From CALNXN01 sp942490645 (GTDB lineage: Bacteria; Pseudomonadota; Alphaproteobacteria; Rhodobacterales; Rhodobacteraceae), in assembly GCA_942490645.1 (NCBI GenBank), contig CALNXN010000002.1, positions 452,035 through 516,034 of the forward strand: a stretch of 64,000 nt of DNA. Direction: 5' to 3'. The first letter of the stretch is position 1. Each line of letters starts with the position of its first letter. The position numbers and the translations under genes were made by a program. Below the pieces are notes generated by a model. It was given only the letters and a program-made list of their open reading frames with translations, ran no database searches and was not told the DNA's origin. Of this stretch, positions 8,607 to 17,145 are shown one piece after another.

Positions 8607-9527
8607 GTTATCGGTCGTCGGTGGGAAACCCTCGGCGGCCACACTTGGAACACGATCAAGGAATGCATAAACACGGACCATGATCGGCGAGCCCTTTACC
8701 GCGGTCAATTCACAAAAGGTTTCGAGAGCACCAGCAACCTTAGCTCGGGGTCAGAGCAGGCTGGGACTTGGTGCTTTGGGCCAGAACCCCCTGAGGGGGA
8801 GGACAAATTGCGGCGAAGTATGTCAGAAAGCTGAGGCCGTTTGCCCTTGAGCCCACGCAGGAGGCGGCTGCTGCAGTGTTTGAGAACCTGCAAGGGCATA
8901 TGTTCTTATTGGATTCGTACCGCACAGTTCTGGCACGCGCTTGTCGTTCCTTCTGCCCCTCGTTGCGGGGTGGATTGGCGCGGCACTGTGCAACAAGGCA
9001 GCGCACTCAGAACCGCGTCAAGTGGTACTAATTGTCATACCCGACGCAGTCTTAAGACGGAGGCGACCACAACGCGTCACCCCTGTTTGCCCGCAGCTCG
9101 TTTCCGTCGGAACGTTGGTGTCAAGCAGCGGCATTTGGGACGGCGCAGATCCGATGGGTCCGTTCACCAACATTCGTCACTGACATATGTTGCATCGCAG
9201 CGATGAGCACTCAGCAGGCGTGACCACCTTCTGCGTCAGTCGCAACCACACCTGCCCATCTCAGGTATGTCTGGCAAACGCGACCGCTTCAACCGTCCCA
9301 AAATGAGGTCAATGCAGCGCTATGCGCTTGGTTCACATTCGATGCGCGTTGGCAACTTCGCTGTCAAAAGGTCCAAATCGCCTCTTGGATACCGAACCAT
9401 CCATGCAATACCGACATCGGGTTACCCTTGTTTCGAGAGCCCGTTTGCGCTTGCGGATCAGGTGGTGCGCACGACCGACCTGACCATTGTATTCAGATTT
9501 CAGCGTCACTGCCCTTGTGGGGACTGA
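8607..9527. other. Degraded coding sequence downstream of the tautomerase
   Basis: Several plus-strand pieces look coding but are broken. Frame 8784-9030 reads KLRPFALEPTQEAAAAVFEN and FLLDSYRTVLAR before stops. Frame 8941-9183 ends SSGIWDGADPMGPFTNIRH. They probably belong to one or two former genes cotranscribed with the tautomerase. I cannot assign a family. The last 300 bp before frmA contain only a low-quality 86-aa frame. Confidence 0.35.
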
Positions 9528-10643
<1,116 letters not shown>

Positions 10644-10710
10644 GGTGGTATCCTCCCTGTTGTATCGGCCCCAGAGAGACTGCGCACAGCGCGTCTTGTC
10701 AAGGGCGCGC

Positions 10711-12015
10711 CTAGCCCGGCAACCAAAGCGCCAACTGAGGGAACAGGATCAAAAGCGCCACAACGCATAGCGAACACAGAATGAACGGGATAGCCGACAT
10801 ATAGATGTCGCGCATGGTCGTGTCCGGCGGTGCCACTCCCTTCATCACGAACAAGAGCAGCCCAAAGGGCGGCGTGGTAAAACTGATCTCAAGCGCCAGC
10901 AGCATGATCAGACCAAACCAGATCGGATCGAACCCCAACGATATAGCAAGCGGGAAAAAGATAGGCACCGTCAGCAACATCATGGAAATCTGCTCCATGA
11001 ACATGCCCAAAACCAGCAAGACAGAGAACATGACCAGAAGCATCGCAATAGGGGCCAGATCGAAGGCGGTGGCCCATTCAATAAGGCCACGCGAGGCGCC
11101 CGAAAACGCCAATAGTTGGCTGAACGTGGCAGATCCGAAAACGATGAGATACGCCATGAGCGTGACTTTCATCGCGCCGATCACCGACTTTTTCATCGCC
11201 TCCCACGTCAGGCAGCGAAACACAACAGCAAGGATCAACACACCCAAAGCGCCGAACGCGGCAGCCTCAGATGGGGTCATGAACCCGTTGATCATGCCCA
11301 CCACGATCAACACCATCACACCAATCATCGGCACCACGTCGCGCATTACCAGACCAACTTTGGCGGCCAGCGACATCGGCTCGACCTCATAGGCCGGTGC
11401 TGCGTCCGGATCGATTTTGGTCTGAAGCCAGATCGTCGCGATGTAAAAGCTGGCTAGGATCAGACCTGGAATGATCCCGGCGATCAGCAGCGCGCCCACG
11501 TCGATCTGCGCCAGCGTCGCCAGAAGCACGGCGAGTGCCGACGGCGGAATGATGATCGCCAACCCGCCCGTGCCCAGAATGGGACCGACCGACATATGCT
11601 TTTTATACCCGCGGTTGGTCATCTCCGGCACCATCAAGCTGCCCAAGAGGGCTGTTGACCCCATCGAAGACCCTGACAGCGTGGAAAACCCGGTTCCGCC
11701 CAAGACGGTGACATAAGACAACCGCCCCGGCAGCTTGCCCAGCAACCGATCAATGGCATTGAACATTCGCCCACCCAGACCGGTGTGAAAGAATATTTCG
11801 CCCATCAGCAAGAACAGCGGGATCGGCACCAGTGCGAATGTCGTCAACGACCCAAGCCCGTTGTTCAACAGCTGACTAACGCCGCGCTCGCCGCCCATAA
11901 AAACCCAAGCGCCCACGATGTTGGCGGCCAAAAACGCAATGGCAACGGGCATTCCCAAAGCCATCAGCGCCATGATCGAGCCCAACAACAGGGCCAGCGC
12001 CTCATACCATTCCAT
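10711..12015 (-). CDS. dctM: TRAP transporter large permease (DctM)
   Basis: A 434-aa inner-membrane protein with about twelve hydrophobic segments and the DctM family motifs: PIPLFLLMGEIFFHTGLGGR near residue 65, GTGFSTLSGSSMGSTALLG, and IIPPSALAVLLA. It forms the Na+-driven translocation channel with DctQ. The gene overlaps the dctQ stop by one base (TAATG). Being cotranscribed with the LeuC/LeuD-type hydro-lyase genes suggests uptake of an organic acid that feeds that enzyme or the divergent operon. Confidence 0.94.
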   Translation of the reverse strand: MEWYEALALLLGSIMALMALGMPVAIAFLAANIVGAWVFMGGERGVSQLLNNGLGSLTTFALVPIPLFLLMGEIFFHTGLGGRMFNAIDRLLGKLPGRLSYVTVLGGTGFSTLSGSSMGSTALLGSLMVPEMTNRGYKKHMSVGPILGTGGLAIIIPPSALAVLLATLAQIDVGALLIAGIIPGLILASFYIATIWLQTKIDPDAAPAYEVEPMSLAAKVGLVMRDVVPMIGVMVLIVVGMINGFMTPSEAAAFGALGVLILAVVFRCLTWEAMKKSVIGAMKVTLMAYLIVFGSATFSQLLAFSGASRGLIEWATAFDLAPIAMLLVMFSVLLVLGMFMEQISMMLLTVPIFFPLAISLGFDPIWFGLIMLLALEISFTTPPFGLLLFVMKGVAPPDTTMRDIYMSAIPFILCSLCVVALLILFPQLALWLPG

Positions 12016-12521
12016 TATTCGTGTATCCCCGCTTCGCCCGAGTGCATCAGGTCGGCCCCGAACACGAAGCGTGCAAATTCAACGGCCATCAGGCCAAAGC
12101 TGATCGGAAAGGAAATCGTCAGCAACCACCTTGGAAAGAAATAGGCGCGCACGTCGAAGTCGTTGCGCTCCAGGTTGGTGAGCATCAACTCCGCCCCCTT
12201 CCATGCCAATATGGCACATACCAAAACGCAGGCCAGCGCCACGCCACGGCTGACCACGCGGCGTGCCGCAGGCGGCAATGCGGCGGTGACCAGTTCGATA
12301 TGCACATGCCCCTTCATCCGCACCAGCCAAGGCGCACCGAGCATCGTCATCCACAAAATCGCATATTCCGAGGAGGTAAAGAGCCACGCGAAGGGCTGTA
12401 CGCCAATGTTGCGCATCAGGACCGACACGATGGTCGACACCATCAACCAGATCAGCATGGCACCTGCAATGCCCGCCATCAGAAACAGCACGGCGTCGTA
12501 CGTGCGTGTCAGTGCTCTCAT
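12015..12521 (-). CDS. dctQ: TRAP transporter small permease (DctQ)
   Basis: A 168-aa membrane protein with four hydrophobic segments. It carries the DctQ-family pattern of a first helix (YDAVLFLMAGIAGAMLIWLM) and the central SEYAILWMTMLGAPWLVRMKGHVHIELV region. I prefer the ATG at 12521 (MRALTR). The longer frame to 12566 would start inside a perfect hairpin (12541-12568) that more likely acts in mRNA processing. Partner of DctM, with a one-base overlap. Confidence 0.9.
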   Translation of the reverse strand: MRALTRTYDAVLFLMAGIAGAMLIWLMVSTIVSVLMRNIGVQPFAWLFTSSEYAILWMTMLGAPWLVRMKGHVHIELVTAALPPAARRVVSRGVALACVLVCAILAWKGAELMLTNLERNDFDVRAYFFPRWLLTISFPISFGLMAVEFARFVFGADLMHSGEAGIHE

Positions 12522-12540
12522 CCCCTGCCCCTTCTTGGTC

Positions 12541-12568
12541 GAATGGCCCGCGTTTGTGCGGGCCATTC
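12541..12568 (-). promoter_or_regulatory. Intercistronic stem-loop between dctP and dctQ
   Basis: An 11-bp perfect stem (GAATGGCCCGC / GCGGGCCATTC) with a 6-nt loop lies 10 bp past the dctP stop. It has no T-run on the minus strand, so it is more likely an mRNA-stabilising or attenuating hairpin than a full terminator. Such elements commonly let the binding protein be made in excess over the permease. Confidence 0.65.
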
Positions 12569-12578
12569 GGGTTTGGTC

Positions 12579-13592
12579 TTACTTATCTGCTTCGGGATCG
12601 TAGTAAAGCGAGATCAACGTGTCATAGTTGCCGTCGCCTTGTGGGCTTTCAGCCATGAGCTCCTTCATTCGCTCCCACGTTTTGTCACGCGCGGCCGCGA
12701 GGTAGTTGGCCTTGGCTTCGCCTTCGAGGGTCACAACTTCCATGCCCTGCTCTGCGAGTGCGGCAAAATCCGCGTCACGCTTGGCGCCCAATGCATTGAC
12801 GCTGTCCATTTCATGTTGGATGGCCACGTCCTGCAGCACTTTTTGTGCCTCGGGGCTCAGGCTGTCCCACTTGTCCATGTTCACGATCACACCCAGATCA
12901 GTGGAGAAGAAGCACGGCTCGATCCGGTAGTTCAGGAACTCGTTCCACTTCAGATCAATCAGACCGATCTGTGTCCAGCCCGTCGCATCCACGACACCGC
13001 GTTGCAGTGCGGAATAGACCTCGCCTGTGGGCAGGTCGATCACCTGAGCGCCCAGATAGTTGGAGAAGAATGCGTTATAAACCGCATTGCCGCGCAGCTT
13101 CAGCCCGTCGACCTTGAGGTTGCCCGCGTCATCGAATTCGGGCTTGTCACGCGTCCAAAGGTTATAGCACACGCCGCTGTCGAACCAGCCAAGGTACTTT
13201 ACGCCCATCTTTTCCTGATGAATTTCATCCATCAAGGCAGTGCCGCCATTCTTGCGGGTTTCAATAGCTGTCAGGTTGGACGCAACCATCGCATCCTTTT
13301 CAGGCACGGTGCCGCCATAGAAGGACCCTGGCGTGTAGACCATATCGACAATCCCGTCGCGCACGGCATCGGGTTGCTGGAACATGCCGATGGCTTCAGG
13401 GCCACCGCGGACTTCGATTTGAACCACGCCTTCGCCCGCTGCGTTCACCTTGTCGACGAACTCGAGAAAGGATTGTGTGTAAATCAGTGTCTCGGGGAAT
13501 GCATGCACCGCAGTCACTGTTTCCGTGGCCGTGGCCGCGGCCCCAACCAGTGTGGCGCTGGCAAGAAAGCCGCCAAATACCGTCATCTTCAT
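12579..13592 (-). CDS. dctP: TRAP transporter substrate-binding protein (DctP family)
   Basis: A 337-aa periplasmic binding protein. An N-terminal Sec signal (MKMTVFGGFLASATLVGAAATA) precedes the mature domain. DctP-family features include VQIEVRGGPEAIGMFQQPDA, the GLKLRG motif with the ligand-binding Arg region, and YSALQRGVVDATGWTQIGL. I chose the ATG at 13592, preceded by AAGGAG; the upstream frame to 13712 is not family-like. It lies in the same operon as leuC/leuD-like genes, 101 bp downstream of leuD. The ligand is unknown; the operon context suggests a carboxylic acid. Confidence 0.92.
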   Translation of the reverse strand: MKMTVFGGFLASATLVGAAATATETVTAVHAFPETLIYTQSFLEFVDKVNAAGEGVVQIEVRGGPEAIGMFQQPDAVRDGIVDMVYTPGSFYGGTVPEKDAMVASNLTAIETRKNGGTALMDEIHQEKMGVKYLGWFDSGVCYNLWTRDKPEFDDAGNLKVDGLKLRGNAVYNAFFSNYLGAQVIDLPTGEVYSALQRGVVDATGWTQIGLIDLKWNEFLNYRIEPCFFSTDLGVIVNMDKWDSLSPEAQKVLQDVAIQHEMDSVNALGAKRDADFAALAEQGMEVVTLEGEAKANYLAAARDKTWERMKELMAESPQGDGNYDTLISLYYDPEADK

Positions 13593-13693
13593 GTCTTTCG
13601 TCTCCTTGTTGCAGGCCGATCTGTTCGACCCATTCTTGGTGTTATGGATGCGCAATGGCATCCGTTTTGCGATGCGCGGACGGGGCCGCGCCA

Positions 13694-14242
13694 TCATTCG
13701 TGTTGCGGCCAAATCCAGTCCGGACGCGCTTGGGCGAATGCCCGGGTGGCGTCTGCATGTTGGGCGGTCAGATCTATGTCATCCCAGCCGCGGATCAGTT
13801 TCATGCGCCAGATCGGATCGAGCGTGAATGTCACCACCGCCTGATCTGACGTCACGGTTTGCGCCTCCAGATCAATCGTGACGCTGCCTGTCAGGTGCTG
13901 AATGTCAGCCTCATCGACACAGGCTGGCAAAACACCGTTGTTGACGGCATTGGACGCGAAAATATCGCCGAAACTGGGCGCGATCACGGCACGAATACCA
14001 AAATCCGACAGGGCGTAAACGGCCGCTTCGCGGGAGGAACCACTGCCGAAATTGCGCCCTGCCACGATGATGCTGTCACCCGCGTTCAGATCATATTGCG
14101 CCCGCACGTCATGCAAAAGAAACCGCCCGTATCCCGCCTTGCGCGGGGTCGACATGAACCGCGCCGGGATCAGTTGATCGGTGTCGATATTGTCGACGCG
14201 CAACTGCGCGGACCGGCCTGTATGTGTGACCCAGCCGCTCAT
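13694..14242 (-). CDS. leuD: Aconitase-superfamily small subunit (LeuD type)
   Basis: A 182-aa swivel-domain subunit of an isopropylmalate isomerase-type hydro-lyase. It has NIDTDQLIPARFM at the N-terminus, the GRNFGSGSSREAA substrate-binding loop and FGDIFASNAVNNGVLP. It is slightly shorter than E. coli LeuD (~200 aa). It overlaps leuC by ATGA. No leuB or leuA is present. The TRAP transporter and GntR regulator next to it argue for a catabolic hydratase (for example of citraconate, maleate or dimethylmaleate) rather than leucine synthesis; this is inference. The gene symbol reflects homology only. Confidence 0.85.
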   Translation of the reverse strand: MSGWVTHTGRSAQLRVDNIDTDQLIPARFMSTPRKAGYGRFLLHDVRAQYDLNAGDSIIVAGRNFGSGSSREAAVYALSDFGIRAVIAPSFGDIFASNAVNNGVLPACVDEADIQHLTGSVTIDLEAQTVTSDQAVVTFTLDPIWRMKLIRGWDDIDLTAQHADATRAFAQARPDWIWPQHE

Positions 14243-15630
14243 GCCGCGACCCGCCCGTCGAGCATGGGGCGCACATCCGTCAAAGTGCCGGCCACCGCTG
14301 CGGCTGCGACCATTGCCGGTGACATCAGATGTGTAAGCGCGCCGGGGCCTTGGCGGCCTCTGAAGTTGCGGTTCGTCGATGACGCACATCGTTTGCCGGG
14401 AGCGACCAGATCGCCATTCATACCCACACACATAGAGCACCCGGAGGCGACCCAATCCAAACCTGCCTGTACGAATATACGGTCGAGCCCCTCACGCTCG
14501 GCCTGCAAACGGACAAGGGTTGATCCCGGTGATACCATGCCCGGCACCTGTGCCTTGCGGCCCTCGAGAACCCGTGCAGCTAGCCGCAGGTCCTCGATAC
14601 GGGCATTCGTACAAGACCCGATAAAGACTTGATCCACCGGAGTTCCCGCGATCGGTTGGTCCGGCGTCAACTGCATGTAGTTCAACGCGTCACGCTCAGC
14701 TTGGGATACAGGTTGCGGGATAATACCGTTTATAGGCAAGGCCTGCGCCGGCGTGATGCCCCATGTCACTGCAGGCGCAATATCATCGGCATTGATGGTG
14801 ATGTCCCGATCAAATTGCGCATCTGCATCGCCGGGCAACGCGGCCCATGCCCCCACTGCGTTCTCGAACGCCGCGTCTTTCGGGGCAAAAGGACGCCCTT
14901 GTACGTAGTCGTATGTCACCTCATCGGGCGCGATCATGCCAAATCGGGCACCGCCCTCGATCGACAGATTACACAGCGTCATGCGGGCTTCCATGGTCAG
15001 CTCTCGCACGGCCTGACCCGCGTATTCCAACGCAAAACCGCGTGCCCCATCACTGCCGAGTTGGGCAATCCAATGCAGCGCCATATCCTTGGACGACACG
15101 CCCGCTCCCAGCGAGCCAGTAAATGTCAAACGCATCGCAAGTGGGCGGCGCTGCCACAGCGTCTGGGTGGCCAAAACATGTGCAACTTCAGTGGCTCCGA
15201 TCCCGAAAGCCAGCGCACCAAAAGCACCGTGGGTCGATGTGTGGCTGTCCCCGCAATTGATCATCAATCCGGGCAATGTCAGCCCCTGTTCCGGCCCCAA
15301 GACATGCACGATACCCTGCCTTGGGTCATTCAGTCCAAAGAGTTCAAAACCATAGGCTTTGGCGTTAGTTTCAAGGGTCTCGATCATCCGCGCAATGTCA
15401 GGATCGCCAATCGTTTTTCTATTGCGTGTCGGAGCATAGTGATCGACGACACCGAATGTCAGCTTTGGCTGCGCCAGACCGATGCCGCGCTCGTCAAGTT
15501 TGCGAAAGGCGTGATGTGACCCCTCGTGCACCAGATGCCGATCTACCCAGAGCAAAGACGCACCATCCTCACGACGCAACACTTCATGCTGATCCCAAAG
15601 CTTGTCCAAAAGAGTGCGAGGCTTGGTCAT
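14239..15630 (-). CDS. leuC: Aconitase-superfamily large subunit (LeuC type)
   Basis: A 463-aa [4Fe-4S] hydro-lyase subunit. The family motifs are LLWVDRHLVHEGSHHAF, CGDSHTSTHGAFG, VFIGSCTNARIEDLR (first cluster Cys), ASGCSMCVGMN (second and third Cys) and NRNFRGRQG. All three cluster ligands are kept, so it should be active. I take the ATG at 15628-15630; the longer frame starts inside the regulator gene. It overlaps the GntR gene by 4 bp and leuD by 4 bp. Enzymes of this type include isopropylmalate isomerase and catabolic hydratases of maleate, citraconate and dimethylmaleate. The locus favours a catabolic one. Confidence 0.88.
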   Translation of the reverse strand: MTKPRTLLDKLWDQHEVLRREDGASLLWVDRHLVHEGSHHAFRKLDERGIGLAQPKLTFGVVDHYAPTRNRKTIGDPDIARMIETLETNAKAYGFELFGLNDPRQGIVHVLGPEQGLTLPGLMINCGDSHTSTHGAFGALAFGIGATEVAHVLATQTLWQRRPLAMRLTFTGSLGAGVSSKDMALHWIAQLGSDGARGFALEYAGQAVRELTMEARMTLCNLSIEGGARFGMIAPDEVTYDYVQGRPFAPKDAAFENAVGAWAALPGDADAQFDRDITINADDIAPAVTWGITPAQALPINGIIPQPVSQAERDALNYMQLTPDQPIAGTPVDQVFIGSCTNARIEDLRLAARVLEGRKAQVPGMVSPGSTLVRLQAEREGLDRIFVQAGLDWVASGCSMCVGMNGDLVAPGKRCASSTNRNFRGRQGPGALTHLMSPAMVAAAAVAGTLTDVRPMLDGRVAA

Positions 15631-16454
15631 TCCGCGGCACTCTGCTGTGCTGCTGCACCGCCAACAACCGGCTCCCAATGTCGCTGTGGCCCATCGCCGA
15701 CACGCATCAAGGACATGCCCAATTGAAAGACATCCGGCCGGTAAAGAGCAGATAGGTATTCAACGCCCTTGCCCTGCGCATCACGCACAATGCGGGTTAG
15801 CGACAACAGCGCCGAGCCTACCGAAATCTCCAACGCCTCGGCCACATCCGGAGAGGCCAAGGTTGCGGTGACGGATTGATCCGCGCCGCCAATGTCCACC
15901 CCGCTGCGCTCGAGCAGTCGCAGCAATGGCGTGGTTGCCAGATCCCCCTCGGAATAGCTGTTGGCGATGACCTCCGGCACATGTGTCGTCAGGTGGGAAA
16001 ACGGGCGACCGTCAGCACTGCGGACACGTACAGCAGTTTGCACGCGCACACCCGGCGCAAGCCCCATCGCCTGCGCGACGCGCGCGGACGGATCAGCATA
16101 TGTGAATGACAGCAACCGCGCGGTTGTGTTCTGCCCCATTTCGACAAGCTGCGGAATAAGCGTGGTGATATCGGCTGACATGGTCTGCGCTGGCCCTTCG
16201 GATGCCCGTACGCGTGTGCCGCGTCCAGCATGGCGCTCAATCACCCCTTCGGCCTCAAGCGCATCGAGCGCGCGTCTTATGGTCACGCGCGATACGTTGT
16301 GCATCTCGGCCAGCCGGTTTTCCGCTGGCAGCAAACTGTCAGACCGATGCACTCCATTGCTGATCTCGCTGCGCAACAACAGATAGACACGCCGGGCCTT
16401 GCCGCCTTCGGGAAGGGTTGCTTTTGGGGTTGCGTGCACCATCTCGATCCTCAT
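15627..16454 (-). CDS. GntR family (HutC/UTRA) transcriptional regulator
   Basis: A 275-aa regulator. The N-terminal winged helix (residues ~20-85) has LRSEISNGVHRSDSLLPAEN and VSRVTIRRALDALEAEGVIE, with HAGRGTRV in the wing. Residues ~110-255 are a UTRA ligand-binding domain. It is the first gene of the minus-strand half of the locus, overlaps leuC by 4 bp, and faces the hydantoinase operon across 127 bp. It most likely controls both halves through the inverted repeat at 16497-16567. The inducer is unknown. Confidence 0.92.
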   Translation of the reverse strand: MRIEMVHATPKATLPEGGKARRVYLLLRSEISNGVHRSDSLLPAENRLAEMHNVSRVTIRRALDALEAEGVIERHAGRGTRVRASEGPAQTMSADITTLIPQLVEMGQNTTARLLSFTYADPSARVAQAMGLAPGVRVQTAVRVRSADGRPFSHLTTHVPEVIANSYSEGDLATTPLLRLLERSGVDIGGADQSVTATLASPDVAEALEISVGSALLSLTRIVRDAQGKGVEYLSALYRPDVFQLGMSLMRVGDGPQRHWEPVVGGAAAQQSAAE

Positions 16455-16496
16455 CAGGTCCGTTGCACCTTAGCCTCGCCCCTCAGAAAAGCAAGT

Positions 16497-16567
16497 ATTT
16501 GTATTTTCACTATCCGCATCAAATGCCCTTTTCACATCGCTATATCTGTATTACAAAAAATACAAAT
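16497..16567. promoter_or_regulatory. Divergent promoter region with an 11-bp inverted repeat (candidate GntR operators)
   Basis: ATTTGTATTTT (16497-16507) is repeated exactly inverted as AAAATACAAAT (16557-16567). A second local dyad, TGTATT-N6-AATACA, overlaps the right copy (16547-16564). These AT-rich sites stand out in a GC-rich region, flank the space between the regulator (start 16454) and the tautomerase fusion (start 16582), and suit a dimeric HutC-type repressor that could loop or act at both promoters. Confidence 0.6.
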
Positions 16568-16581
16568 CGAGAGGAGCTCAC

Positions 16582-17145
16582 GTGCCAATCGCGAAATTGC
16601 ATTTGATTGAAGGCTATTCGGATGACGACAAGTTGCGACTGGGTCGCGCTGTTTCTCAGGCCATCATGTCTGTTATTCCCGCAAACCCCGACGCAGTTAC
16701 CGTCTTGCTGGAAGAGCATAAATCCAGCGAGTACATGCGCGGTGGCCAGCAACGCAGCCCCGCGCCAGCGCTTCCTGATCCCAAGGCAATCGTGACCCGT
16801 TATCTCGATGCGATGGAACAACGCGACCTCGACACCGCCGAAAGCTTCTTGGCGGATGGGTTCGTGATGCATTTTCCGAACACCGCACCCATGCACGACC
16901 TGAGTGCTCTGATCGAATGGGCAAAGACCCGATATCAGTATGTCAAAAAAACATACTCCGGTATCGAAGCGTTTCAGGGCGACGATTGCGGTGTGGTTGT
17001 CGTGCGCGGGCATCTAAACGGCGCCTGGCCCGATGGCAGCGCATTTAAAAGCGTCCGGTTCATTGATCGTTTCGAAGTCGTACGCGGCAAAATTCGTTTG
17101 CAAGACGTCTGGAATGACCTGGGCGAAGTGAGGCCCAAAACATGA
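16582..17145 (+). CDS. Tautomerase-SnoaL fusion protein
   Basis: A 187-aa two-domain protein. Residues 1-60 are a 4-oxalocrotonate tautomerase-like domain. It starts MPIAKLHLIEGYSDDDK, so Pro-2 becomes the N-terminal catalytic proline after Met removal, and VTVLLEEHKSSEYMRGG closes the fold. Residues ~66-180 form a SnoaL-like cone domain (IVTRYLDAMEQRDLDTAESF through RFIDRFEVVRGKI). The start is GTG at 16582, with GAGGAG 7 bp upstream. It is the first gene of the plus-strand operon and its stop overlaps hyuB (ATGA). A tautomerase suggests an enol or unsaturated keto/dicarboxylic intermediate. The joined architecture is unusual. Confidence 0.85.
   Translation: MPIAKLHLIEGYSDDDKLRLGRAVSQAIMSVIPANPDAVTVLLEEHKSSEYMRGGQQRSPAPALPDPKAIVTRYLDAMEQRDLDTAESFLADGFVMHFPNTAPMHDLSALIEWAKTRYQYVKKTYSGIEAFQGDDCGVVVVRGHLNGAWPDGSAFKSVRFIDRFEVVRGKIRLQDVWNDLGEVRPKT

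Noticed and set aside
12021..13844. 607-aa plus-strand frame opposite dctQ, dctP and leuD
   Set aside because: Antisense shadow of three genes with strong family matches; Cys/His/Arg-rich composition and no domain.
13694..15630. LeuC/LeuD as part of leucine biosynthesis
   Set aside because: No leuA or leuB nearby, overlap with a GntR regulator and linkage to a TRAP importer point to catabolism; not excluded without the rest of the genome.
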